Origin: Tubiluchus corallicola
Lineage: Eukaryota; Priapulida; Priapulimorpha; Priapulimorphida; Tubiluchidae
DNA length: 62,000 nucleotides
Direction: 5' to 3'
Assembly: GCA_030141605.1 (NCBI GenBank)
Contig: JAQGDQ010000057.1
Location: 1-62,000 of the forward strand
The notes under the pieces were generated by a model. The model saw only the letters and a program-made list of their open reading frames with translations, was not told the origin of the DNA and did not search any database. Both the position numbers and the translations under genes were made by a program. Below, piece by piece: positions 44,345 through 58,926 of this stretch; the first letter of the stretch is position 1; each line of letters opens with the position of its first letter.

Positions 44345-44450
44345 AATCACCCATTTGATGATGATTTTCAGTGTCACAGTGCTCCAGCTTTTGTTAAAAT
44401 CACCCATTTGATGATGATTTTCAGTGTCACAGTGCTCCAGCTTTTGTTAA
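44345..44450. repeat. 53-bp perfect tandem duplication across the receptor start codon
   Basis: Two exact copies of a 53-bp unit beginning AATCACCCATTTGATGATGA. Copy 2 contains the presumed start codon of the receptor (44411). Copy 1 contains the same ATGATG in another frame because 53 is not a multiple of three. Confidence 0.95.
44358..44411 (+). promoter_or_regulatory. Upstream ORF overlapping the receptor start (TGATG)
   Basis: The ATG in the first duplicate opens a 17-codon frame (MMIFSVTVLQLLLKSPI) that stops at TGA 44409-44411, whose last base is the first base of the main ATG. Such TGATG overlaps permit termination-reinitiation in some mRNAs, so translation of the receptor could be limited by it. 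It depends on the transcript starting upstream of 44358. Confidence 0.5.
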
Positions 44451-47400
44451 AATTGAGCATAGGCTTCGTTTTGATCATAGTAGCTGTCCCATACCAAGGT
44501 CTCAGCAACTCAAAAGGTATGCCCACCTTCATTTAAAACTGATTTACAATAAATGCCTAACTGGAATCTCGCTTATTACTGTTACTTATTACATTTTTGT
44601 GAATCTAAGCTTAAATGACTCTTCCATTCAATTCCCTTCCCTTCTATTCTGCTCTTCTCTTCTCCTTTCTTCCTCTCTTTTCTCCTCTTCTCTCCTCTTC
44701 CCTTCCCTTCCCTTCTGTTCTACTCTCCTCTCCTCTTCTCTTTTCTTCTCCCTTTCCCTTCTCCTCCCATTCCCGTCCCCTCTTACTGTACTACTTTACT
44801 TTGTTCTATACTTTTAGATAGGTAAGTACAGTCTCTGCAGTTAGGTATATGTACCTATTCATGCTGAAAGTTATTCCATTATTTATTATCAAATGGTGCA
44901 CTGTGAGTTTTATGTTCATGTCATTTTAAGTGAACATAATAGAAAAAATTGTTCAGTTTAGCTAAATATCATGCAGACCTATTTGTTTTTAACAATATGG
45001 TTATAGTGATTACAGGTAATCTCTACTTGTCATTAAGAGATTGATGATCACTGAAAGCAGATCTACAGAAGTGATGAGTTAACAAGAAAAACTTATACTA
45101 CCGGGATTTAAGAAATTCATTATTCTCCGTAAATTTTTAGAAAACGCTCGTTTAGCACTAGAATATATGGAGAAGGTAAGAACAAGTGAATGCACAGGAG
45201 GCACTGGAGAAGTGTTACCCATCGAGTTTGACCATACACAGTGGTATACCCAAGCACAGGTAATGTATGTTACTGCAAGGTGATATAAACATATAGCTTG
45301 TGTTTATAACAGATAATTACACATGATGACAGTAGTCAGAGTATGGGTAGGGTGTTTAGTTGAGTTTGTTTGTCTCTGTATCTGTCAAAAAAATCAGAAC
45401 AGATGAAGTTGTAATCATCATCAAACTTTGTCAAAAAGAATGGCACGTTTGGTTCAAATGGTCAAAGGTCAAGGTTAAAAATAAAAACAAAACGGATGTA
45501 CGCTACAATCACCAAACTAAACATGGCACAGGGATATGTCTGCATCATTGTCTATTGTTATTGTTTTTGCCAATGCCACTGTCAATTGCTATTATCATTG
45601 TCTTTGTTATCCACCGTGATGGTAGTTGGTGCACAGAAAGGGCACAATAAAATAGAAATCTGTCTGTTTAGGTACCAAACTTGACAGAAGACAGGGAGTT
45701 TGGATTGAAAAGCTCAATGTCAAGTTTATTTCATGCTAACACTTAACCCGTGCATGGTTGTTGAGAGCTTAACCACGCTCCGACTATTGTAATTAGGGTT
45801 AGAGTTAGCACGAAATAAGAATACCATTCATTTTACCATTTTCTGATCTCGTGACAGTGACTTTCGCTTTCAAACCCAATAGTCCTATCCCAGTATCCTT
45901 TGTCATGTTTGGTGCATATACATGCATGTGTTTTGATTACATTGCAGAATTTATGTTGTTAATAAACATCCAATACTTCTTTGTTTCGATACTTTTTTAT
46001 CATTTAAAAATAGGGCAAAATTAATCATTATGATCTTTGTAATCACGTTGATTTTTTAGATACATGCATTTTTAAATTTTCAGTGTATAACTAAAGTCTA
46101 TGAAAGCATGCACACATGTATGTATCTGCACATGTGTTCTCATAGGCTTTAGTTATTCACACATTGTCAATTAAATGGAAACAGTCAATTGAAATTATCT
46201 TTGTTCAACTAAAAATTGTTTCATTACAGTGCTTGAGAGGCAAACTGTAACGAATTTTGAAGAGCAAAAAGCAAAAAAATTACCTCTGTAATCCATATGC
46301 ATTGCAAACAGCGTTAGTATTTGTGTAAAAAGTAAAGGGAAGCAAAAAGATGGATTTTGAAATCTTTTTAGTATAAACTGTCACATTACAGCAGTGGGGA
46401 GTAACTTTGTGTGCGATATCTTCATTAAGTGAGGAACTCTGGCTACTCAAAATAATGATGAACGTGCATGCTTAAAAGGCATTTTGAAGGTGATGCAGTG
46501 TCATCCAATAATTGTCAATCTCAGTTACTGACAAAATCATTATATTAGTAAGGTCAGTTCACAATGTTTTAGAAAACTGCGAACCTTCTAGCACAGTTTG
46601 AAATTGGTTATCTACAGATAACAGGGCTAAAATACATTTGTTATGAGGCATCGAGCAACTTATTGAGGTAAAAGCTCTCCGGAAAACCTTTCTACATTCA
46701 CCTGTACACTAATTGAAAATGCATAGCAAGTAATCTAACAGGAAATATAAATCTCACTTTGCATTTAGAAGTACATACTATGACATTTAGATTAGCATGC
46801 TGATCATGTCGTGAATTCTTTCTTTTTCTTTAGAGCCACTGACTGGTCACAAAACAAAACGTGCAAATAACATGTGATTATTCTTGCCAATTAAACATCT
46901 TCTCTTTATAAAGACAGACAACACTGGATACAATATTCACCACTACTATGCATGTCATTTAACTAATTATGTCCTCTGCCACCCTAGCCTAACCCACCAG
47001 TAAATCTAGCCATGTTTTTAGCCTGCACCCACAGCATATTTAATTACCATTACTTCACATCTAATCATAACCTCTAATAGCAAGTTGTTTTCTCAGCATT
47101 TATGCTAACCATGCACACCCAAACTTCTAGTGTGACGTGAAAGACTTTTTCTAAGTATATGTATATTGTTCAAGACTTCAATTATGTCCTATTAAGAAAT
47201 GTGACTTGTACAACTAACATCGTTTACTTGCAGGCTGCCACAGTTTCAGCAAACTTATTTACAAGTTTATGGATGATGCATAATGGAACTCCATCATACA
47301 TAGATGATGACATTATGTTTGGAATGACCAGGGCCAACATTGTAGCTGATCCATTAATCTTTGCATCAGGATTTGCTTTTGACGAGTATACGTACAAAGA

Positions 47401-50400
47401 TTATCGTATGGTAAGATAAATGCGTCCAAATCTTTGAAAATTATAGACAACAAGTGTGTCATTCCAGCAGTTAGTAAAAAAATTAATATCTTTCCATGTA
47501 CATGCTGTAGCAATCCAGCAATTATGTTATTGTACATACGTAGCGATTTTGATATAAGTTTAATCCAGCATGACAAAAAAGCATATACTGCTGGTTATTT
47601 AAATGTGATATTTGCACACGATCTGACTCCAGTTATTACTAAGCCAGCTAGAGTTACCTCAAAAACTCAAATGCTCATTGATCATATTTATACAAATGAC
47701 ATGACTAACTATATACAATCTGGAATTTTGATTGCTAAGTTGCAAACCATTTACCTATATCTGCCATAGTTAACTGTTCATCAAGATTTAGAAATAATAG
47801 AAAACAATCAGAGATTATAAAAACCTTACTACAGAAAATTTTAAAAATCAGTTAAATGCTAAACTAACATCCCTAGATTTTAATAATCTGTTTACTAATG
47901 AATCTTTCGATACATTCTTTGAGATATTAAAAAATACCTTTAATCAACATTTCCCACTTATAACAATGTTCCGAAAAGAATCTACAACCTTTCGTAAACC
48001 ATGGATTACCCCAGGAATTCTCCAATCAATTAAAATTAAAGCAAAGTCGTTTACTAGTCATAAAATGTCTAACAGTTTATATAGAAGGAATTATTACAGA
48101 ATATACAGTAATAAACTTACTCACCTTAAAGAATTATCTAAGAAATAATATTATTCACATGTGATGCAAACTGCCAAAGGTAATATGAAAAAAAACTTAG
48201 ACAGTCACCAATTCTCTTATTAAATGCTCCTAATGGAATACTATGAGGCAACAGATATTAGCCATAAACTGAATGAACACTTTATAAATATTGGGCAGTC
48301 AATGGCATCTAAGATTCCCTCTAAAACATGCACTTACAAAGATTTTTTAAAACAACCGAGCAAAAATTCGTTTTTTATTAATCCGGTTACAATAACTGAA
48401 GTAGCTGCACTGATCAGTGACCAGATGTTCTGAAATTAGCCAAAATCATACCAATCTATAAAGCAAATTCATCTCTTAATTCTAGTAACTACAGACCTAT
48501 TTCTTTGCTATCACCATTCTCTAAAATCTTTGAAAAACTCATTTATAATAGGCTTGATAAATTTATTACTACTAAAAACTTCTTATCAAAGTATAAATTT
48601 GGATTTCGGAACAAATTATTCTACTTTATTAGCAGTTTCTGAGCTTGTGGATAACCTAGCTGAGAATCCTGACAGCAAAGTTATATAATGTGGCATTTTC
48701 TTAGACCTATTTAAAGCCTTTGACACAGTTCAACATACCATTCTCCTAAATAAATTTGAATATTATGGAATAAGAGGACTAGTACTTTCTTTTTTTACAT
48801 CACACCTGCCAAACAGAAAACAATATGCAACAGTCAATGAAATACCCTCTGAATCCCTAACTATAACTTGTGGCATTTCTCAAGGATCCACACTCAGACC
48901 TATTCTTTTCCTTCTCTTTATTAATGACCTACTAAATAGTTCCAATTTTCAAACAAGGCTTTTCGCAGATGATACTAACCCTTTCTTCTCTGAAACTAAC
49001 CTAAGAGATTTGGAAACATCAATTAATTGTAAATTAGGCAAGGTAAATGCTTGGATGAATGCAAAAAACTACCAATTAACTAAAAGAAAACCAAATTCAT
49101 AATAATTAGGCCTCAACAAAGAAAGTCTAATACTCAAGCCAAGAGTAAAATGATTATAAAAATAAATAATCATTGCTTAGAAGAAGTTAATAACATCAAA
49201 TATTTGGGACTCATTATGGATAAAAAACTCTCATGGTCTGCACATATCCAACATGTAGTTTATAAAACTGGCAAGCTAATACGAGTTATTTCAAAACTCA
49301 GACATTTTTTGGACTTAAACACCCTTATATTAATATATTATGCTCTAATTTATCATTACCTTCAGTATAGCGTCTTGGCATTGGAATCTCTCTCTCAGAC
49401 AACATTACAACCACTGATTACTCAACAAAATAAAATAACTAAGATACTTACATTTGCCAAATTTAGAGATCATGCCTAAGATCTTACGTTAAACTCAGCC
49501 TGCTCTAGCTAACTGATATACATAAATGAGAACTGGCCAAATTTATATACAAACTTGAACGCCAACTGCTTTCTAGCTTCTATGAAAATTATTACACCAC
49601 TGTTTCTAACATTCTTTCATATTATACAAGATCTACTGCAAATAATTCTTTCTGTATTAGACATAAATACTAAACTGGGACAAAAATCATTAAAATGCTA
49701 GGGTGCAAAACTCCGGAATTTTTAGCCCCTCAAATTATAACATCTGCAACCCTTAGCACATTAAGTAAAATATGTAAAAAGGAATTGTTGTTGGCTTATA
49801 CTACTTGATGCAAGCACAAATATTTCCAAAATTTTTTATTCCACTCTTTTTGGTTATGAGAATTTGTTCTTTTTGTTTCGTTTTGCTTAAATGTTAATGT
49901 ATTTGTTTTTGAGTTACGTTTTGAATTGTTTTTTTTGGTTTCAATGGTTATTTTGAGTTGTTTCATTTAATATGATTTTGTTTTGTTTCATAATTTATTG
50001 CATAATTTTGAACCATCACGCATTTATTGATTTCCATAATTCTTGCACATAAATGTGCGTGCCGCTTTATTGCTCAAAATTATATTACGTCAATCAATTC
50101 TGCTTTTGCGTTAATTTTGTTAACTTTTAATTGTACTTATCATCTTTATGAATGTTAAGAAAAGAATTTCATAACCATTAGCTTATCCAGCCATGGATAT
50201 GAAAACTACAGAATTTCTAACGTAAGGGTGGCTGACTTAGTAGACCATATGGTGGTTCGCCACCCTTTCTCCACACTACATTGTACTTGTTTTCCTTCGA
50301 CACGAAAAACTATTTTTCATTGTACTGAATTTAAAAATATCTGAAAGCTCCTGTGTATTGTTAACCTTGCAGGAGATAAATAAATATATCTTATCTTATT

Positions 50401-53400
50401 TTGCTGCACCATAGTGATGCCCAATTTTCAGTTTTGCATCCTTACAAAACATGAAGAATAAAACCAGCTAAACATTTCTAAGATGCAAAAAACATAGGTT
50501 ACCTGTGCAACTGCATATATAACTGCATTTTGGATATATTGCACTCTAACAAAGAAATATTAAGCCTGTCATTTAATCAAGAGAGCTATAATACAGACTT
50601 GTCAAGACAGCACACACCATTTACATCCTACAAAGCGACACCACAATATTGAGTCATCAGGCCAAACCTGATCTTTAGTAGTAAAAATCAAACAGATACA
50701 CCTTACATTTCGAATTCTAAGAAATTTTTATCTGTATTTATTCTCATGCCACAAAAAATGATGTAAGTTTATACCAGCAAGACGGTGATCAATAGGTTCA
50801 GATTGAAAAATGCCATCGATTTTGTTAAGCACGTTTCAAGTGATCCTGTTTTATTTGGCAAGTTTTTGATAGGGAAATTATAATTATAGCCTATGTTATC
50901 TAGTTACACTAACCAGTTTGGTTCCTAATTGTAGAGCAAACGACAGCGCACTAGAACTGAAATCAACAACAACAGTGGCAACAACAATAACAGCAGCAAC
51001 AACAATACCAACAGCAGCAGCAACTGCAACAACAACAATACAACAATCACCATCACTGCCATCTACATTGCTGCCACTCCACGAAGCGAATTCGAATTGA
51101 GTTTGAAAGATTTTCAAACAGGTTTTTGAACCGCCAGTAAAAAGTGATCTTACAAAGTTCATGCATATTGCTCGATTTTGCTCTGCAGTAAACCACTGAT
51201 AATTTGTTTAAAAACTGTGCACAGAAATCACAGCTAAACTGTGCTAATGTCATGACGTTTCAAACATTTAAGTGACAAAGAACGCATGTCATTGAAGTGC
51301 TGAGTTATTCGAATCTATAATCTTAGGTTCAAATCGAATTTATACTAAAAATCTCGTCTGAATTGAATTCGAATGTTAGAATTCAATTCGAAAGTTCAAA
51401 CTTGAAGGTTCGATGCTCAACCCTAACCACCACATCATCCGCATAACTGCTGCTGCCAACAACGACTACAACAATAAATCATCTATGAAAAAATCAGACA
51501 AGCAAAAAAATCATTAGGCATAAAAAAAGAAAAGCCACAACTCTGTTAACACCCATTTTTACTTGAGAGGAGAATTAGATAAGGGGCGCTGTTTTATGTA
51601 GCTACAGCAAAGAAGCAAGGCAATAAAATGATAATTAATTGCATAGATAAACTTCAATACATAGATTCAATACAAACTAACAATTACATAGATACAAAAA
51701 TAAACTTCAAAAACGTATTATTACTGCATGTGCACCAGTATTATAACATGTATGTGTAAGACGTTTGTAGCAAAAATTTAATTCAAATAGAGCTGTGATG
51801 TATCTGCAGTACTATGTAAACTTATCAGCTGCCATTATTCCACCACTGAATACTTGAATAGCATGCAATAATTGCAAAAATAACTCCAACATTGAATTTC
51901 AATACTGCCAAAATATGAATATGTTAACCTTCACCACATGCATGTCTTTATTACCTTTACCACATGCATGTCTCCGTTACCTTCACATCATTTGCATGTC
52001 TTTATTAGCAACATTATCAATAACCACATCACAAGAACAAATTTCAGTAAGTGAATGGTTGTTACAAAAGTCAATAAGACAGAATTACTGTTGGTGAGGC
52101 AGAATTGACTAGTTATCTCAGTTAATTAATGACTGAATTAATGAACACGCTTTGTAACCTCTATTTTAATAACAAGAGGCATACAATATAGTAGAGCATA
52201 CAGTTGCAAAAACTTGAATTCTTGCATCTTTAATTTAAGAAAATAATCAGCTTGTTAGCACATTCAAATATAAAATCTATATCGTTGATTCAATTTTAAA
52301 ATTTTCCATTTCTCTAGGTTGCGTTTTATGCTGCAAAAAAGGGTGGAGAAATCAGCAATTTTGACATATCGATAAATTACAAATATTTAGATCTTCCTGA
52401 AGTTGTGTGGTGGTGGGAGCCAAAAACAAAGACTTATCCTGAAAGAAACTGGACTGTCAACCTGGAAAGAAGGTAAGTTTTAACTTAAACATGCTAATCA
52501 TGGTTGTTGTCATCATGATTGAAGTCTTGTTGCTTTGAACTACTTTTTGTGTTACAGCTGAAGCTATTTTTGCTATTGCTTTTGGTGAGTGAGTTAATAT
52601 TACTCTGCCACATTTTTTCACATTCGAATATATCGACTGAAGAAAATAATAAAAAATCAATGAATCAAGATTTTTTCCACAGAAGAAATACGATCGACAA
52701 AGAAATAATGGCATGTGCGAGTATTATTGGCCGCGTACAGGCAATATGCAGGTAACAGTAAAATGTGCAGAGTTGCAAAATTGAAACTAATTTTCTAGAT
52801 TCCACTTTGTAATAGATTAGACCTTTTTGTACTGCGGGATAAGAGAGGTCAGCAGAAAGAAGTTAACGAAAAGCCAATATTTGCAGAGAATGAGTCTGTC
52901 TAAAAAGGAAGATTTTGAAATTTTATAATAATTGTGCCAGTATACTCACATTGATTGGTAACAAAAACTATAAAGTAAATAAGTTAATACAACTTAAGAT
53001 ATGCACACAAGTTTATTGTTTCAAATATACAACGATTGCACAAAACATATTTATGTTATTAAAACGAAACCATAAACCACTTCAACACCTGTCTGGCGCA
53101 ATCCTCAGTGCTCCACCATGTAACTCTGCCCACAAGCATCTTACTGTACACAATGCAAACCAAACTTCTCTAAACTCCAATTACTTCTGCATAATGATTG
53201 TGACAGTTCAATCATATCATCGCTTTCTGGTTTTTGCTAACTACACGTTTTAGAAACAACTGAGGATGACACTAGACAGAGCTGAAATATTATGTGGCTG
53301 CATTTTAAAAACGTGAATGTTTTAAACAACAATCAATCGTTCTGTGCTTGTAATTTTCATTATTATAGAGATTCCCCAAAGATAAATCTGTCGCTATTTC

Positions 53401-56400
53401 ATTCTTCTACAGAGGTATACCAAGTTATATACTGATTCATATAATAATAATAATCCAATCACTATTTATTCATATTTTTACCAATAAATTGATTTATAAT
53501 GATATTACTTAAATTACATTCAAGTGGATGATGTTCACAGAAAGGCAAAAACTAATTGATTAATAACACATACTGTAATCATTCAAACCATTAATAGCAC
53601 TGAATTCACTTCAACAGTATAGAAAGCATTTTGACAGTGTTCTCAAGCAATAAAGAATTACTCTCATCTCTCTGAATTTATAATAAATTTATTTATTTAT
53701 AGGAAATTAATAATTGTATATAAAAACCGTAATGCCATGAATGAGGCAAATAAACTTAGTTGAATTGAATCGACTCAAACAGCTAATGAGATGCAAGCTA
53801 ATAAGTTAGGGTTTAGTGATGAAATGCTTGGAATGCCACAATAAGATCAACGCTAGAAACTTTTACTGCTGCTACAACATTATAGCTATATTCTATTTAG
53901 CTTAACTGCTAAATCCTATTACGTGTCACAGGTTCAATGTCACCGGCAACCATTTTGCACCCGTGGAAAGATTCACGCAACCCTATGCTAAAGTAGAAGA
54001 TGGCTATTGGACCCAACCATATTATGATTGTGGGGGTGGTGACATATGGATGGTGACATATTTAGCTCCAATTTTTGTCAGTGATCCTAAAGAGGAACGT
54101 GGTTATAAATTAGGGTATGTTACATTAATTAAACTGCGATATAAAAAGTACACCTTCATGGGTACATCTAACGTTTCAACATTTTTTGTCATGCAGATGA
54201 CTTCAAAAATTAATAATTTTGCTAGTCGTTTGGTCATTTTTCACTAATATCTTGTAAATGTCTTCCAAACTAGAGTACATGTAAAAATAACGAGCTAGTG
54301 TGTATTGTATGGAACATTACAGTTCATTGGAATACACACATATTTATAGTTATCTTTTCAAAAATATATCTATAGCCACCGAATCTGGCCCATTAGATCT
54401 ATCTTAATGTTTTTACTACTATCTTACTAGCTGACGCAGTTAGTTACAAGTTTATATATACATATAATACCATAAACCTGATTTCTTTCGCCCTTTTATA
54501 CTTTTAAACTTAAAATGGCTATTGGACCCAATGTCTATGTTTATAAAATGGACTCTAAAACCAAATATGAAAGTTGCAAAATTTTCTCCATTATCTCTTT
54601 CCAAAAATAATAATTTACCCTGTCAACAGGTGATCTTGAAATTTACATTTTTTTGTACAAATTGTTCCAAACAAAGCCAGTGACCAGGCTATTGAGACAA
54701 GATGAAAATATGAACAGACCAGCAAAATGGAATTCTTCTAGCTTTTTTTGCTATCTAACAAGAAGTATCTGTTCATGCTGTTCTTGAAGCTGTAGTTAAC
54801 ACGGCAACAATTACTTAGTAAAAAAAGTTCTCCTCAGAAGTTCGAGAGGAAAACTGGACATGTCAAACAACTGTTCTACATCTAGGAATGTACAGGGGTT
54901 AAGCCTAGGAGAAACAATAGCAAAACATTATTGTTGGCCTTTATGAACCAATGACAAGAGGTCCTGCAAGCATCTTTCTTAGAAGTAGCAATATGGCAAA
55001 TGACATTGACGAATAAGGGACTGCATGGATGATGCCAGGCTAGACCCAGCCAGATATTACCTCTCAGTGTGACAAGTGGGTTGAGAAAACACACTGAAAC
55101 ACCAACTCTAATGCAGCTGCACTGACTCAGCACCTCATTCTGCACTTGTGAAAGAATGTTAAGCACTACTACTAGGAGAAACCAAATACTGACTACTGCA
55201 ATGCAAGTTCGTGCATTTCTATAAAAAATTTTCAATTCGGATAAAACTATTACCGACAATAATTATATTGAAGAACATAAGCAGATGTCTAACTGTGACT
55301 TACAGTCGGAGATGATTATGATTATTTCACATTGTTATTGTAGGGGTGTTGCTGGTTGTGATATTGACCTTACACATATTGATATAAACCAATGTGATGA
55401 AGATGATGTTCAGACGAGCACCTCATATGTGTTTCGAGGGACACACCTCTGCCAGGAGACAACAAAAGTTTGTAAAATAATGAAACTTTTATCGTTGATA
55501 GGAACAGCCAGAGGTCAGAGTCAAAGAAATTATGTGACATTTCACGAGTTTGTCTCGCCGGTGAAGGTGGTTTTATTAGCCATTTTGATTTTCGGATTAC
55601 TCCCTTGCAAATAACAAGCTTTTCACAGTTTCAATGATTGATGATGATCGTGAAAAGGTCAAAGGTTATACCACGCAACACATCTGTGTATACTTGACAA
55701 TACCTCGCAGCCCATCCTATTTTAATAGCAACAGTTTTAAAACTTAGCTAGAACCTTATCTAGTTAATTTTTTCTTGTTCCAAGCAAGATCCTGCTAGTA
55801 AATCACTCTACGCACAGACTAATGCATAACTTAGTAAAGTCCACTTAAAACAACTGACATCACTGAACTGATGTGATAAATGGCTCTGCTTTATCCACAT
55901 GTCACGTGGCAGTTGTAGTTAAGACATGGTGATGTGGTACAATTAACCTTTGACCTGCAGCAACTGATAATGGCACAATACTGCATGCAAATTACATGCA
56001 GATGCTTTTAATAACGAATTTTGCAGGGCAAAGCTAAATATACAAAGATTAGAAATGAAAGAGAATGGGAGTTCGAGAAAAAGAAAGGGAAGAGTGAGAA
56101 AAGAGAGAGAGAGAAAGAGAGACAGAGAGAGGGGGGAAGCAGAGGGGAAAGTAGAAAGAGAGAGAGAGAGAAGTGGAGAGGAGGCAGTGACGAAAAGAGA
56201 GACGGTAGGTAGGGAGGCTGAAGGGAAGAGAAATACAGAAATGAAAGAAGGAAGTACAAAGAAAGAAAGAGAGCAGAGAAAATGAGAGAATGAAAAGGAT
56301 AGAGAAAAAATGCTCTCCGAATGAAATAAGTCTGCAAGGGCAGCAAGCAGCACTGTAACGGTCAAGACAATCAAAGCTCATGGAATTTTGCTAATCATTT

Positions 56401-58894
56401 TAAAGGACCGTCAAAAAAGCAAATGAGCGAGTAACCCAATGCTTCACATTCCGGACTAGTTCTTAGACATTTTAATTGCCTATCAAATTTTTTTAGGAAT
56501 AATGTCATTCATTAGATACTTTTGGTTCTGCAGTGTGTTCCTGTCAGAAACTTGGGTCTGATGAGTGGAACTTATTACTGCTATTGTGCAGATGGCTACT
56601 ATTTTCCTAACATCTCTGCATCTGTACCAGCATTTTCAGGATTTGACATAGAAAAGGAATACCACTTGTAAGTTCAAGTATACATAATTCTTATAATAAG
56701 AGTTGTTTTAAACAATATAGCTAACAGAATTATAAGTCTGCATAAGTCACAGTGAGAAATTATTGCTCAATGTGTTTCATTATTGTTCAAAAAATTCTTC
56801 TATTACCTCCATCATCTCCCATCATCTCTTTCATCTCCATAAAGAACTGGCAATTAGTTTAACAGATTCTTTTGTTGTTGTTTGTTTTAATGAATATGAA
56901 TGATGTTATAAATCAAGGGATAAATTACAGCACATATGATGCAAGACTATATTTATAGTGTGTAGATATATATGTGGGATGGGGTGAGCAGTGAGCTATT
57001 AAGTGAGTGATTGAGTAGGTACTTAAGCAATGATGTTACGTATGTGTAAAAGAGGGAAGGGTGAATGGCCAAGTGAGTGATAGACTGGCACGAAAATGAA
57101 ATAGTTAATGAAATGTCAGACAGACACATGAACGGCAGGTATGCACGAAAATGAAATGGTTGATGAAATGTCAGACAGACACACAAATGGCAGGTATACA
57201 CGAAAATGAAATGGTTAATGAAACATCAGACAGACACATGAATACATGTTATTGTATTCATATTAACATGAAGGAGGGAAAGAGGGAAAGAATGAGGGCA
57301 AAAAAGGAGGAAGAAATGATGTCGAGCAAGAAAGCAACTTTATAGGCAGAAAGAAAGAAAGCTAGCAACAAAGAATGTAAGAATGGCAGTACTGGGGGAG
57401 TAACATGCAAGTATTTATTCACTAGATCCAACAATGAAATAGAAGCAAGTGTATTCAAATGTCTACCATGTCCAGAAGATTGTGATGTGTGCATCAATGA
57501 TAAACCATGCTTGGCTGAACACAACATGGTATTACATTTCACTTTGACTGCTGTCATCATTGGTGACATCATCGTCATCATAGTTTTCATGGCTTTTGTT
57601 GTCAAATATGTTTCACATCCGGTAAGCACTTTAAACTCATCATTAATTTTTATGATAAGTAATAACTAGTAAATGAGGAAGTAAATGCAGCTATAGCTAA
57701 CTCTCTATTAAGAAATTTAGCGGTTTATAGAGTGGTACACAGACCATTTGATCAGCTATATGTATAAAAAGACTGCACTATTGACATATGTGATCATTGT
57801 AATTTGATACATGAAAGAGCCAGCCTCTTATCAACATAGTGTTTTTATTAAGCACAGACAAACGTTTCAACAGCCTCATTATAACTGCTAGAAATCAAGC
57901 CAAAACAAATAATTAATACATTTACGACACTACAAACCGAGGCACAAAATGTCATTGTATAATCAAAAAAGTGAAATTTAAATTTATGTGAATGCTGCAA
58001 AAACAGGGAGAATATATGACTTTTTGTAAACAAATAAACGTTATTTAATGACAAAATAATAAAAATAAATAACAATAATGTTAATAATGATCTTGGTAGC
58101 ACATTGTTGTGATAATGTTAATGCTGATTAGTATTGTTGGTAAAACAGACATTACTAATGCTTATATGCTTACTCAGAATTGTTTATTAATGTATCATGT
58201 ATTCCAATATTTGTCACATGCTTGTCATCTATCACGTATCATGCAAAAACTGCTAACTCACAAAAAACAGACAAGTCTTTACTAGTGCAGTAATTTTCAT
58301 GTGTAGTGGTGGTCCAGAGAATCAGATCAGCAAAGCAAAAATCTCTTTTTCTGCCACTAATCAGCCACTGATTAGCATCAATTATTTCACCAGCATTGTT
58401 GTTTGGTATGTCATTTAATTAAACAGACATTCAAGTCTTAGAGTTTTTCTGAATTTTGTCCTATTCTTATGGCCGCGACTGTAACTTTACCATTCAATTT
58501 TATCACGATTATTTCAGCACAGAATATTTTTTCTAGATCATTAAAGCAGCAAGTCCGCTCTTCTGCTATGTCATTATTTTTGGTACATTTATTATGTGCA
58601 TCGAAGGGATCATCTTGTCCTTTAGACCCACTGATGTGCTTTGCATCATTCCTACTTGGTTTCAAAATATTGGGTACTTTCTTACATACGGAGCTTTGTT
58701 GCTAAGGACGTGGCGGTAAGACTCCTTACTTTTTTCAAACTAAAGTTAAAAAAATATACTCTACACTACTGCTTTTTTTGCTAAGAAGTCCTTGTAACTG
58801 GATTGATCTTTCTGTCAACTGTGTACGTCTCATTGAAATAACTATCCAGACATCAAGAATAGATGCTGATAGTCATATACATATAGGTTATGGC

Positions 58895-58926
<32 letters not shown>

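Larger units (their letters stand above)
41888..44410. other. Intergenic region upstream of the receptor gene
   Basis: It contains the possible relic coding fragment at 42484-42774, and a degenerate tract rich in GACTGACT words at 43500-43920. A probable promoter for the receptor lies at about 44200-44400. No other gene is visible. Confidence 0.6.

Noticed and set aside
44599-44821. Ser/Leu/Phe-rich frames that look like a signal sequence
   Set aside because: Low-complexity pyrimidine tract; the exon at 44411-44516 gives a better signal peptide and correct phase to the next exon.
45360-45684. 96-codon frame in the second receptor intron
   Set aside because: No family similarity, no fitting splice sites; the phase-0 junction 45259 to 47234 needs nothing between.
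55943-56381. Overlapping frames of 110-143 codons on the minus strand
   Set aside because: They come from a purine/pyrimidine-biased tract and the MITE end; no coding signature.
58469-58705. 78-codon ATG-starting frame over the TM2-TM3 region
   Set aside because: It is in the wrong register; the true exon is open in another frame without a local ATG and joins both neighbours in phase.
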